Shown in pieces: positions 10,610 through 22,504 of a stretch of DNA of 64,000 nt. The notes under the pieces were generated by a model, which was not told the DNA's origin, ran no database searches, and saw only the letters and a program-made list of their open reading frames with translations. Each line of letters starts with the position of its first letter. Position 1 is the first letter of the stretch. The position numbers were made by a program, and so were the translations under genes. The stretch comes from Stomorhina lunata. Lineage: Eukaryota > Arthropoda > Insecta > Diptera > Rhiniidae. The stretch spans positions 17,984,884-18,048,883 of the forward strand of contig OW121743.1 in assembly GCA_933228675.1 (NCBI GenBank). Reading direction: 5' to 3'.

Positions 10610-12500
10610 TAATTCTTCCTTCTGTCAACTTTTCCTAAAAGAACTGTCTTTCTATCGTCAACTTTTCTTAAAGACTATCGTCAAGTTTTCTTAAAGAAAT
10701 GTCTTCCTATCGTCCACGTTTCTTAAAGAAATGTCTTCATATCGTCATCTTTTCTTAAAGAAATGTCTTTACATCCTCAACTTTTCTTAAAGAAATGTCT
10801 TTACATCCTCAACTTTTCTTAAAGAAATGTCTTCCTATCGTCAAAGTCTCTTAAACAAACGTCTTCCTACTTTTTTTAATAGTAAAGTCTTCCCATAGTA
10901 AACTTTTTTTTAGACATGTCTTCCTATCGTCAACTTTTCTTAAGAAATGTCTTCCTATCGTCAACTTTTCTTAAGAAATGTCTTCCTATCGTCAACTTTT
11001 CTTAAGAAATGTCTCCCTATCGTCAACTTTTCTTAAGAAATGTCTCCCTGTCGTCAACTTTTGTTAAGAAATATCTTCCTATCGTCAACTTTTCTTAAGA
11101 AATGTCTTCCTATCGTCAACTTTTCTTAAGAAATGTCTTCCTATCGTCAACTTTTTTTAAGAAATGTATTCCTATCGTCAACTTTTCTTAAGAAATGTCT
11201 TCCTATCGTCAACTTTTCTTAAGAGATATCTTCCTATCGTTAACTTTTCTTAAGAAATGTCTTCCTATCGTCAACTTTTCCTAAGAAATGTCTTCCTATC
11301 GCCAACTTTTTTTAAGAAATGTCTTCCTATCGTCAACTTTTCTTAAGAAATGTCTTCCTGTCGTCAACTTCTTTTAAGAAATGTCTTCCTGTCGTCAACT
11401 TCTCTTAAGAAATGTCTTCCTATCGTCAACTTTTCTTAAGAAATGTCTTCCTATCGTCAACTTTTCTTAAGAAATGTCTCCCTGTCGTCAACTTTTGTTA
11501 AGAAATATCTTCCTGTTGTCAACTTTTCTTAAGAAATGTATTCCTGTCGTCAACTTTTCTTAAGAAATGTCTTCCTATCGTCAACCTTTCTTAAGAAATG
11601 TCTTCCTATCGTCAACTTTTCTTAGGAAATGTCTTCCTATCGTCAACTTTTCTTAAGAAATGTCTTCCTATCGCCAACTTTTTTTAAGAAATGTCTTCCT
11701 ATTGTCAACTTTTCTTAAGAAATGTCTTCCTGTCATCAACTTCTTTTAAGAAATGTTTTCCTGTCGTCAACTTCTCTTAAGAAATGTCTTCCTATCGTCA
11801 ACTTTTCTTAAGAAATGTCTTCCTATCGTCAACTTTTCTTAAGAAATGTCTCCCTGTCGTCAACTTTTGTTAAGAAATATCTTCCTGTTGTCAACATTTC
11901 TTAAGAAATGTCTTCCTGTCGTCAACTTTTCTTAAGAAATGTCTTCCTATCGTCAACTTGTTAAGAAATGTCTTCCTATCGTCAACTTTTCTTAAGAAAT
12001 GTTTTCCTATCGTTAACTTTTCTTAAGAAATGTCTTCCTATCGTCAACTTTTCTATAGAAATGTCTTCCTTTCGTCAAATTTTCTTAAGAAATGTTTTCC
12101 TGTCGTCAACTTTTTTTTAAGAAATGTCTTCCTATCTTCAACTTTTCTTAAGAAGTGTCTTCCTATCGTCAACTTTTCTTAAGAAATGTCTTCCAGTCGT
12201 CAACTTTACTTAAAAAATGACTTCCTGTCGTCAACTTTTCTTAAGAATATCTTCCTGTCGTCAACTTTTCTTAAGAAATGTCTTCCTATCGTCAACTTTT
12301 CTTAAAAAATGTCTTCCTGTCGTCAACTTTTCTTAAGAAATGTCTTCCTATCGTCAACTTTTCTTTAGAAATGTCTTCCTGGCGTCAACTTTCCTTTAAA
12401 AATGTCTTCTTCTCGTCAACTTTTCTTTAGAAATGTCTTACTATTGTCAACTTTTCACTGGATCGTGCTTTTTTCGTCAGAAATATCTTACTATTGTCTA
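10610..12500 (-). repeat. 31-bp minisatellite, block 3 (CTTAAG variant, reverse orientation)
   Basis: About 60 copies of the 31-bp family in reverse orientation. The palindrome centre is CTTAAG (TTTTCTTAAGAAATG) instead of CTATAG; the rest is CTTCCTATCGTCAAC. A distinctive pair of variants with CAACTTCTTTTAAG recurs at about 11361 and 11733, a 372-base interval equal to 12 units, showing a higher-order repeat. Confidence 0.96.
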
Positions 12501-14085
12501 CTTGTTTACATTATACTTTTTGTATTTTTATCTTTTCTATGTAAAATTATTCTTATACTAATTTTTTTTAAGATTTATGTTCTTTGAATGTTTTTTAACA
12601 TTTTTTAAATCTGTTGCATACTTGTAGGCGGTTTTTTTTTATTTGCTTTTGAGTTATGTCTTTGTAAATTATGTTTGTTTGAAATTTTATTTAAAATTAT
12701 GTTTATTACCAGATTAAGTCAACCGTGTAAACCTTCATTGGTTTAGAATTCTGTTGTAATTATTAACTTTATGTAAACTTTAGCAACTTCTTAACTTCCT
12801 TAGCATATTTTGCGGCTGTCTAGAAAGTTTTTGTATAAGAAAACCAGGAGTAGGGAAGAACAAAGAAGGGAAAACTAACAAAAAGAAAGGTAGATATTGA
12901 TGTAAAGGAGTAGGGAAAGATGAGTTTATGTAACACAAGGAAAATTTTTACTCAACAATAATTTTACGGCAACACTTGACACAATAAAGGATATTTACAA
13001 TGAAGTAAATTTTACAACAATTGCAACATAATTGCCGCGACTTTATGGTTATTGTCAGGCAAATAAAGGCAGCGGTAGAATTATTCCAAACTCATACTCT
13101 TTGATTTACATTGACAGGCTTTTGTTGTCTGGCACGTGTCCTTTGTCAAGGCATAAGCAAATGAAAGGAATTGGAAGGATATTATTATTATTATTGTTAA
13201 AGTGATATTGATTTTCAAGTTGATTTCATTGATGTTCTGTAAGAAATAATGCAGTTCACTTGAAAAGTACTTAACATTTTTTATACATTCTGCTTCATTT
13301 ATCGAACAATCCTTAAAATCCTTAAGGATTCTCTGTATAAATTTTATAAACCCCCCCAACATTTTGTGGTTTTTCTAAAATCAATACTTTGGCACGAGTT
13401 CTGAACAGGGAAAAATCTCTGCATAAAAGAATATGGAAATGTGTGGTCGACATCGTTCTTTAGACATCCTCAAATACAACTCCTGCCTAGCCTTGTAATT
13501 TCATCGTAATCATCCTTTTTCAAATATTCACTATTGTATCAGATTTCCTTTATTCATCCTTTTTTTCAAATATTTTTTTGGAGTATGTGTTAAAAAATAA
13601 CTTACACCGGAAATTTTAAGTTATTGCTGCTATCAAGGCACGTAAAAGGGGTTAATTCCTTTATGATTTTGTCAGGACTCCATGAGTGTATGTGTGTATG
13701 TTTTTGTGTTTAATTTTAGCTGCATTCAAGGTTTTTGCCTGAATTGTGTAAAATTTATCCTGTTAATGTATTTGAAATATCAACAAAAGGACTTGACAGC
13801 CAATCAATTATTCTATTCATATTTACCTTATTTATGTTCTATTGTATTTTCCATCAATGGCCTGATATTGCCTGATTTAGGATAAAATGCGTTGTTTAAT
13901 CAATGAAATTTATTTAAATCGTTTAAAGTAAGACTTGTAATATAATCTTATTTTATATGTACTTTACTTTTAGCATAAAAGTTTCTCTAAGTTGTTTAAT
14001 ATAGAAATGAGACACATATGATACACGAAAGGCTTAAATCTTTGGTATACTTTATAGCTTTAAAGTATATCCAAGTTGTATTTAT
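12501..14085. other. AT-rich intergenic DNA
   Basis: No confident gene. A 93-codon open frame at 13081-13362 (minus) has a hydrophobic stretch but no signal peptide at its start and is not supported. Remaining frames are short and AT-driven. Confidence 0.5.
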
Positions 14086-14089
14086 GTTC

Positions 14090-16175
14090 TGATCTCATTT
14101 AATTTGTCACGTAAAAGTTTCCTTTAATTTTTTATAAACCTAAATGAGTCACACATGACTCAGGAAAGGTTTTAATCTACTTTATAGCTTAAAAGTTTCT
14201 AAAAGTTGTATAGCTACAGAAATGAGTTACATATGACTCATACAACTATTTCAATAAGCTCTTGTGAAACATATATGTGACGCGCAAAATAGAAAGGGAC
14301 CTAAGAGTAAAAAACGGTTTTGTTCAGGAGAGCCATTTTAAAGATTTAAATAATTTTTTTAACTTATTTTTTACCTTATTACCTTTACGCTAAGGTCCCT
14401 TTCTCATTATGACTCATTTAATAGGTCAAGTTATCGAAAGCAATGCTACGATTTCAGCGGCTATAGTCCTCCTATCCTAATTTTGCATTTATATTCTGAT
14501 CCCATTTAATTTGTCACATAATAGTTTCTTTTAATTTTTTATAAACCTAAATGAGTCACATATGACTCAGGAAAGGTTTTAATCTACTTTATAGCTTAAA
14601 AGTTTCTAAAAGTTGTATAGCTACAGAAATGAGTTACATATGACTCATACAACTATTTCAATAAGCTCTTGTGAAACATATATGTGACGCGCAAAATAGA
14701 AAGGGACCTAAGAGTAAAAAACGGTTTTGTTCAGGAGAGCCATTTTAAAGATTTAAATATTTTTTTTTAACTTATTTTTTACCTTATTACCTTTACGCTA
14801 AGGTCCCTTTCTCATTATGACTCATTTAATAGGTCAAGTTATCCAAAGCACTGCTACGATTTCAGCGGCTATAGTCCTCCTATCAGAAATAAATTTTGCA
14901 TTTATATTCTGATCTCATTTAATTTGTCACATAAAAGTTTCTTTTAATTTTTCATAAACCTAAATGAGTCACATATGACTCAGGAAAGGTTTTAATCTAC
15001 TTTATAGCTTAAAAGTTTCTAAAAGTTGTATAGCTACAGAAATGAGTTACATATGACTCATACAACTATTTCAATAAGCTCTTGTGAAACATATATGTGA
15101 CGCGCAAAATAGAAAGGGACCTAAGAGTAAAAAACGGTTTTGTTCAGGAGAGCCATTTTAAAGATTTAAATAATTTTTTTAACTTATTTTTTACCTTATT
15201 ACCTTTACGCTAAGGTCCCTTTCTCATTATGACTCATTTAATAGGTCAAGTTATCGAAAGCAATGCTACGATTTCAGCGGCTATAGTCCTCCTATCCTAA
15301 TTTTGCATTTATATTCTGATCCCATTTAATTTGTCACATAATAGTTTCTTTTAATTTTTCATAAACCTAAATGAGTCACATATGACTCATGAAAGGTTTT
15401 AATCTACTTTATAGCTTAAAAGTTTCTCCAAGTTGTACAGCTACAGAAATGAGTTACATATGACTCATACAACTACTTCAATAAGCTGTTGTGAAACATA
15501 TATATGACGCGCAAAATAGAAAGGGACCTAAGGGTAAAAACCGTTTTTTTTTCAGGAGAGCCATTTTAAAGATTTAAATATTATTTTTATACCTTATTTT
15601 TAACTCTTATTACCTTTACGCTAAGATCCCTTTCTCTATGCGCTGTCGCATATTTATGACTCATTTAGTAGGTCAAGTTATCGAAAGCAATGCTACGATT
15701 TCAGCGGCTATAGTCCTCCTATCAGAAATAAATTTTGCATGTATATTCTGATCTCATTTAATTTGTCACATAAAAGTTTTTTTTTAATTTCTTATAAGCC
15801 TTAATGAGTCACATATGACTCATGAAAGGTTTTAGTCCACTTAATAGCTTTAAAGTTTCTAAAAGTTGTATAGCTACAGAAATGAGTTACATATGACTCA
15901 TACAACTATTTCAATAAGCTCTTGTGAAACATATATATGACTCGCAAAATTGAAAGGGACCTAAGAGTAAAAAACAGGTTTGTTCAGGAAAGCCATTTTA
16001 AATATTTACCTTATTTTTTACCCTTATTACCTTTACCCTAGGGCCTCTTTCCCTATGCGCTGTCGCATATTTCTGACCAATTCAAAAGGTCAAGTTATCC
16101 AAAGCTGCTACGATTTCAGAGGCTATAGTCCTGTTATCAGAAAGAAATTTTGCAGAATTATCCGTTTCTGTCTTT
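14090..16175. repeat. Tandem repeat of about 410 bp, five copies
   Basis: The landmark ATGAGTCACATATGACTCA recurs at about 14144, 14551, 14964, 15371 and 15804 (intervals 407, 413, 407, 433); the first copy has ACACATG. Each unit holds paired TGAGTCA/TGACTCA heptamers forming a near-palindrome, a second GAGTTACATATGACTCA, and an inverted repeat about 110 bases long whose arms are AAAGGGACCTAAG and CTAAGGTCCCTTT. Copies 1 and 3 are most like 2 and 4 respectively; the last is the most diverged. No gene was found in it. Confidence 0.95.
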
Positions 16176-16249
16176 AAACCATCCAGATGATATGGTATCA
16201 TTTAATTGATTTATAAAGCTCTTTCGAGTTAATTAGTTTATTAGTTTAT

Positions 16250-16335
16250 GAGGCTGCATTGGCTTAGTTCTTTTACAATTCGACTACTAAACATAACATA
16301 TCATATTGTGTCCAGGTTCGAGCCCCAGTCATGGC
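16250..16335 (+). other. tRNA-like Pol III promoter, probable SINE head or decayed tRNA
   Basis: TGGCTTAGTTC at 16260-16270 fits the A-box consensus at 10 of 11 positions, and GGTTCGAGCCC at 16315-16325 fits the B-box. Spacing suits a tRNA-derived promoter. The T-arm stem pairs poorly and the acceptor stem does not close, so this is not a functional tRNA. A tRNA-derived SINE remnant is the likeliest explanation. Confidence 0.4.
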
Positions 16336-16659
16336 AACATCAATTTCTATATTATTTCTATTAAAATTATAAATTACCACAGAAAACAAAATTACCACAG
16401 AATCTTCCAAACCAATACAGTAACACGCTATCGATGTAGAAGTCAAAAATTGACTATAGAGCAAAAAGCTTAAATAATTCGTCTGAATAATAAAAAACAA
16501 AGCAACTTTAATTACAGTGTTGAACAATATAAAGCTTAATCTCTCCTTTGGACCGCCTTTCATCACTTTACTATCGCCTTTTCAAAGAAAGTAACGCAAT
16601 TCGTATATATGCTATATATAATAGTAAAGGCAATATTTGCCTTTACATAGTTGTAGTTT

Positions 16660-17165
16660 TAAGAAAAATACCAGTAGTAAAATGAAAAAGTCTGAATTAA
16701 AAGTAGTAAAATTATAGAGTCATTCATAAGTCTTTGCTATCCTAACATTTGAGTAGTTCATAACTTACTGCTACTGCTATCAATGTAGGTAAAAGTAGTA
16801 GCAGTGGAGTAGCAGTTTCTTATTAGTAAAAGCAATTGCCTGAGTATTACTTATCTTTTAAAAAAAAGTAGCAGTAGTAAAATGAAAAATTTGATTCTAA
16901 AATTAGTGGAATCCTAAAATCATTTATTTATTAGCAAATAAAAATTTCTGCATAGGCAACAGTTGCCTAAATCTTACATTTTCTTAAAAAAAGTATCAGT
17001 AGCAAAATGATAAAAGTTAGTAAAATTATAGTAATTTATTAAGTTTTGCTACCTTTACATTTGAGTAGTTCATAAGTTTCTACTACTGCTATCAATGTAG
17101 ATAAAAGTAGTAGCAGTAGAGTAGCAATTTCTTATTAGTTAAGGCAGTTACTTGAGTATAAATAT
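16660..17165. repeat. Imperfect direct repeat of about 312 bp, rich in GTAGTAGCAG
   Basis: The phrase TTTGAGTAGTTCATAA recurs at about 16748 and 17060. Each copy then has a CTACTGCTATCAATGTAG stretch and AAAGTAGTAGCAGT, which are partly complementary and could form a hairpin. About 1.6 copies are present. No coding frame is seen. Confidence 0.75.
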
Positions 17166-17169
17166 ATAT

Positions 17170-17885
17170 AATTAATTTAATTTACCCTAAAAGTATGCAA
17201 CATTATTTATTTGTTGATGAAAATCTAGCTTTAATGTCAAATAAAGGTACAAAAAGATAAATAAAGATAAAAAAATGAAATTAAATAAAAGTGATATAAC
17301 CAGACACTTTTTTGGTGGGTTTAAAGGTCAAATTTGTCAAATTTTATAACATTAGTAAATATCATGAAACGAATGGCTATGGAGTTCTGTTATATGAGGT
17401 AGCCCAAATAATGTGATCAATGTATGTATCTTCGAAATGGCGACATGAACTTCAACTTCAAGCGTTCAGACGGATATGCTATATATGTAGTGTTTAGTAG
17501 GTTTCAAATTAAGTTCGGAAAAGGCTATATATACAACTTCAAATACTAAGGAGAAGTTGTAATAAGTACATATTATGGAATATCCAATAAAGTAGAACAT
17601 TTGGAGTCTTCAAATTAAAAAAAAAAAATAAGTTTTTGTCGTATTATGGAGAAATTTAAAACGACTGGGTTATGTGAAGTATAGCCCCATACAAAAGAAC
17701 GAACTGGGTATGGGAAGTAGAAGACAGATAAATACATTGTTATCACTTTCGCGTAGCTTCACAAAATCTTAGTTTGTTTTTGTAGATAAAAAAACATATC
17801 GTGAGCCTATATTCAATACCGACTATGAACCAGTTTTTTTCTTTTTATTTTTTTTAATTGAAAAACTGCTTTTTCATTAAAGAAC
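17170..17885. other. AT-rich DNA without recognised feature
   Basis: No gene, no clear repeat. It leads into the dispersed repeat that starts near 17890. Confidence 0.5.
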
Positions 17886-17889
17886 AGCT

Positions 17890-18530
17890 CTTGTAATAAC
17901 AAGTAAGAAAGTGCTATAATCGGTCAAGACCGATACCCCTCACAACTAAGGTTAAAGGTGTTATTTTTCCTGTATAAAGACAAATATTTGCTAAATTTTG
18001 CCATCATACAAACATTTTCTCAAAACTTATTTATTTAATTTATATAATTCATTTGGACTTATATGAGAGCTAGGGTCAAATGTAGACCGATTATCAAATT
18101 GATAACAGTTGTTACAAAAATTACATATGCAAAAAATAATCTTAAAATTCTCATTATTTTCAGATTTATGAGCGTTTTAGTGATTTTTGTCTCATTTAGT
18201 GCGTTTTTAAAGAAAAGTTTGTATGGGAGCTATGATCAAATGTGGACCGATTTTAACGAAATTTGGTACAGTGATTTAAGTTTACATAGAAAGTATTTGT
18301 TTTAAATTTCATGAAGAAATATTGATATTTGTGGCCAATATTTCAATTCCGGGAAGTGGGACCTATGGGAGGTACCATAAATAATGCACCGATTTTGACA
18401 AATTTCAATTTTTCATTTCCTTAGCTGTTGGCTATTAGAGTATTTAAAAAAAAAATTTTGGTATAATATAGAATACACAATTGGCGAAAAGTAAAAAAGT
18501 CGAAAAGAAAAGTGATTTTTTTATACCCAC
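17890..18530 (+). mobile_element. Dispersed fly repeat, copy 1
   Basis: It starts ACAAGTAAGAAAGTGCTATA, followed by the small hairpin CGGTCAAGACCG, and contains several GGGAGCTATG and GACCGATTTT phrases. The same sequence in reverse orientation makes up 54640-55199 plus 56116-56245, so the element is dispersed in this genome. It has no long coding frame; the 80-codon frame at 18063-18305 is not conserved in the other copy. The class is uncertain; a non-autonomous Helitron/Helentron-like element is possible. Confidence 0.7.
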
Positions 18531-20170
18531 CATCAAAAAGAATGGGGGGTATACTGAGATTGTCTGTCTCTTGAAATCACTATAACACCTAAACGAGGGG
18601 CTAGCTCACTGAAACTTAGTAGAAACATTCTTCATCTATGAGAAAATTTTGATATTGAAATTGGGCAAAATCGGTTAACATTTGACCATAGCTCCCGTAT
18701 AACCTCGTTAAGACTAATCTCTTATTTGCTAATAAATGCCAAATTATAACAGTTATGATGACAAAATTTGGTTTCAAGAAGTTTTACATAATCACTAGGC
18801 AGCATATAAAATTTCATCAAAATCGGTTCACATTTAACCATAGCTCCCATATAAAAAACTTTTGGAAACAGCCTAAATTCCACCTGAAATTCACTTAAAT
18901 GCCAATAAATGATAAACTGTAATAGCTTTGGCCACTAAATTTAGCACAAGGAAGTCTTATGTGAATTGGCATTCAGTGTGGAAAATTTTGTCACAATCGG
19001 TCACCATTTGACCATAGCTCTCATATAAAAAACTTACGGGAACACAAAAATACAAAATAATAGGGGTTCATGTGCGTTTGTCCGTCGGATAAAAGCGCGA
19101 TAGCGCCTTAACGAAAAGAGTTAAAGGGACAACATTTTACAAAAGTATTTTCGGTATATTGAGAAAGTTGTGTATATAAAGTGGTCGAAATTGGTTCACA
19201 TTTAGTTAGAGCTCCCATATAACCCTGCCCCGGGAATCACATTAATGCAGAAAAATTTAATGCAATTGTAATAGCTATGACGACAAAATTAAGAATAGAG
19301 AATGTCAATGTATTAAATTTTATAGAAATCGCTTCATATTTGACTATAGCTCTCATATAAAAACCACTTCTGGAAACCAACAACAAATGTAACAAAGGCC
19401 AGTTAAGAGCTATTAAATTAGAAGCTATGACAGCTATGGCCTCTAAATTTTATATAAAGCCAGTGCGTAAAATTTTGTGACAATCGGTCAACATTTGGCA
19501 ATAATTCTAATATATATAACATCCCTAGTTAGTTCTTATATGTATAACATACCCTTTTTATACCCACCATCTAAAATAATGGGGGGTATATTAAGACTGT
19601 CATTCCATTTGTAATTTCCTCAATATTGGCCCAAAAACTAAAAGCGATATATATTCTGAATCCTTATGAAATTCTAAGACGATTGAGCGATGTCCGTGTG
19701 TCCGTCCGTCTGCCTGCCTGCCTGTTTGTATATTGAAATCACGATAACTCCTAAATGAAAGGAGCTAACTCACTGAAACTTAGTTAAAACATTCATCATT
19801 TCTTGGAAAATTTTGGTATCGAAATTGGTCAAAATCGGTTAACATTTGATACATAGCTCCCGTATACCCTCGCCTAGGCTAATAGCTTTTTTGCTAACAA
19901 ATAACAAACTATAATAGCTAGGATGATAAAATTTGGTATATCGATGTTTTTTAACAAAATCGGTGCACATTAAGCCATAGCTCCCATACAAAACACTTAC
20001 AATAACAGCCAAAATTTCACCTAAAATACACTTAAATGCCAATAAATCTACAACTATAACAGATATAACCACTAAATTATGTCAATCCCAGCCAGTGTGT
20101 CACAATCGGTCACCATTTGACCATAGCTCCCATATAAAAAAACTTACGAAAATACAAAAAAATATACAAA
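18531..20170 (+). mobile_element. Second dispersed repeat, two copies in direct orientation
   Basis: Both copies open with TATACCCACCATC, then AATGGGGGGTATA, which are partly complementary (at about 18530 and 19560). They share long blocks such as CTCACTGAAACTTAGT and AATCGGTTAACATTTGA. Copy 1 runs about 18531-19555 and copy 2 about 19556-20170. Copy 2 has a GTCCGTCCGTCTGCCTGCC stretch. Repeats of this look are common in higher flies; I do not assign a named family. No coding frame is supported. Confidence 0.75.
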
Positions 20171-20245
20171 TTTACTACTTTTTTTGTTTCAAGCCACTGT
20201 GCAACGTTTCTATTGGAATATATAAAAATCATTGATCTCAATGTA

Positions 20246-21517
20246 TCGGGTGGTTAACTTTCAAGGGCCAATGTTGGTTTTGAATAAAACACAAACTATT
20301 TAGGAAATTATTGTAATTTTATTTTATTATGATATATTAATATTATTCAATTATGCATGAAAGAAAATATCGGCCAAATGGGCGCCGCGACCACTGCGGC
20401 ACACCTCCATCCGATGGTTAAAATTTTCGATGACCCTGAGGCATAATGAAGGTTCTATGCCGTTAATGTGCCAAATTATCTCATCCTTTAGCTCTTTAAT
20501 TGTTGTTGGCTTATCGATGTACACCTTTTCTTTCAAATAACCCCAAAGAAAAAAGTCCAAGGGTGTCAAATCACATGATCTTATAGGCCAATTGACATCG
20601 CCATTACGTGAGATAACACGAATTTGAGCCATTGTTTCGTTAGCTGTGTGGCAAGTGGCACCGACCTGCTGAAACCACATATTGTACACATCCATATCTT
20701 CCAATTCAGGCCATAAAAAGTTCGTTATCATCTCACGATAGCGAACACCATTCACAGTAACTGCCTGACCGGCCTCATTTTGGAAAAAATACGGCTCGAT
20801 GTTGCCGTCAGCCCATAAACCGCACTAAACAGTCACTCTTTGTGGGTGCATTGGTTTTTCGACAATCACTCTTGGATTCTCATTCGCCCAAATGCGGCAA
20901 TTCTGTTTATTGACGAATCCACTGACGAATCACTGAAGATGATTTTCTTCGAAAATTGATCATCAACTGTTGCCATTTCTTGCCACCATTCTGCCCATTC
21001 ACGACGTTTGGAATGGTCAAGAGGCTTTAGTTCTTGAGCCAATTGCACCTTGTAAGCGTGTAAGTGTAAGTCTTTATGCATAATGTTCATCAACGACGAG
21101 CGTGAGAGGTAAAATTGTTGGGCACGACGACGAGTAAATGTGGACGGCTCTTCAGCCACACTATCGCGAACAGCAGCAATATTTTCTGCAGTACGAGCTA
21201 TACGAGCATGCACTGGTGTTCTCACATCTTCTACAGACCCGGTTTGCTCGAATTTTTCCACTATTTTTGCGATTGTACGCACATTTGGATGATCAAATTG
21301 ACTAAAAAAATCACGAAGTGCACGATATGCATTTTGATTTGAACGCCCATTTTCATAATAAGTCTGGATAACTTTAACACGTTGTTGGATTGTGTATCTC
21401 TCCATGGTTCAAATTGAGTAAGTCTGAAATAGAGAAATGTCATATAAAATTCGGAAAAAACTTGGCGTTTAGGTGTGGTTCACATTCAACATCGGCCCTT
21501 ACAATTTAACCACCCTT
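20246..21517 (-). mobile_element. Tc1/mariner-type transposon, inactive
   Basis: The ends are inverted repeats (GGGTGGTTAACTTTCAAGGG on the left; the right end reads GGGTGGTTAAATTGTAAGGG on the other strand). Both are flanked by the TA dinucleotide typical of Tc1/mariner insertion (20244-20245 and 21518-21519). Length is 1272 bp, normal for the superfamily. The single gene inside is broken. Confidence 0.9.
20351..21405 (-). pseudogene. Tc1/mariner transposase, broken
   Basis: Two collinear minus-strand frames (21405-20866, 179 aa, and 20755-20351, 134 aa) make one transposase. The first has the paired helix-turn-helix DNA-binding region (about residues 1-115) and ends near the first catalytic Asp in IIFSD. 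The second contains GATCHTAN and the third catalytic Asp in DLTPLDFFLWGY. Breaks: sequence around the first Asp is shortened and frame-shifted, a stop replaces a Trp codon before CGLW, and the second catalytic Asp, expected before GATCHTAN, is Val. The gap between second and third catalytic positions also looks shortened. It cannot encode an active enzyme. Confidence 0.9.
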
Positions 21518-22185
21518 TATAATACTCCACAATTATACTATATAATTCTTACTTAGTTCAACAAATTTTAGAATCAATATTAAACAATATATACAAGCAA
21601 AAATCTATAGCTTATTTTTCGGTTTATTACCTAATTTTTATTACATTTGAATACAAAACATTAAATTCCAAAGTTTATAGCTTCAAATTTAATATTCACA
21701 TTACAAACAACGGAAGGGGCTTAGCAAATAATACGGAAAACAAGACACCACCGATATCTAATTTACGTTTAACTAAAAAAAAATCATATAAATTTCATTG
21801 CCTACTTTTAGGTGTTTTTGCATTTTATATTTTATAAGCATTAAATTTACAAGACAAAACATTGAAATTTAATAAAACGCACATAAAAATAACAAAATAA
21901 AATTAAATGCTAAAGAAAATTTTTGGTAAATTTATAGGTTTTCGTTAAAGTTTGATTACAACAACACCTGACTTGAAATTTTTGTTCTTCTTTTCCCCCA
22001 AAAGGTAAAGGGAAGACCTCATAATTTATCCCAAAAACTTTGTTGTAATATCAAATTTACGACTAAACATTTTCCATAAAAAATTGTTATAAAATTTATG
22101 ATGTTTTTTTTTTATATGAAAAATGTCTTAAAAAGTAAGAAACAATACAAATGGTTTCTTTTTTGTTATTTGACTGTTTAGAAGA
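21518..22185. other. AT-rich intergenic DNA
   Basis: No supported gene or repeat. Confidence 0.5.
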
Positions 22186-22347
22186 TTAGAAGGAAATTCT
22201 TTTCTTGTTCTTATTTTCAATTTTACTCCTTTTCTTTATGACTTTTTGTGGCAAATTGTTTGGTTTATAATCAAATTGTTTTGTTGCTCTTTGAATGCCA
22301 CAAAATGTTTTTGTGGTTGGAGGTTTTCCTCTGTTGCAAGTAAGTGC
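22186..22347 (-). CDS. Candidate terminal exon of a small basic secreted peptide
   Basis: On the minus strand a CTTACTACAG acceptor is followed by 54 codons ending in TAA. The peptide starts ALTCNRGKPPTTKTFCG, with two Cys, then a Lys/Arg-rich tail ending KKRISF. The same frame stays open a little upstream but has no ATG, so an upstream exon with a signal peptide would be needed; none was identified. The Lys-rich composition may simply reflect an A-rich strand. Low confidence. Confidence 0.25.
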   Translation of the reverse strand, partial: ALTCNRGKPPTTKTFCGIQRATKQFDYKPNNLPQKVIKKRSKIENKNKKRISF

Positions 22348-22504
22348 CTGTAGTAAGCAATTTGTTAAACGCAAATAAATAAGATGATATTATTTTGGGG
22401 TTTTACTTATCCGTTTAAAGACATGTCGAATCTCTAAAGAATTTTTTGATAAATTTGTAAAAACATTTGAAGATACGTTTGTATGAATATTTATTTATTT
22501 GTTC

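Noticed and set aside
13081..13362. 93-aa minus-strand ORF with a hydrophobic stretch
   Set aside because: The hydrophobic stretch is internal, no Met precedes it suitably, and no splice sites give a signal-peptide exon.
16300..16335. Functional tRNA gene
   Set aside because: The T-stem has mismatches and no acceptor stem can be closed at the right distance.
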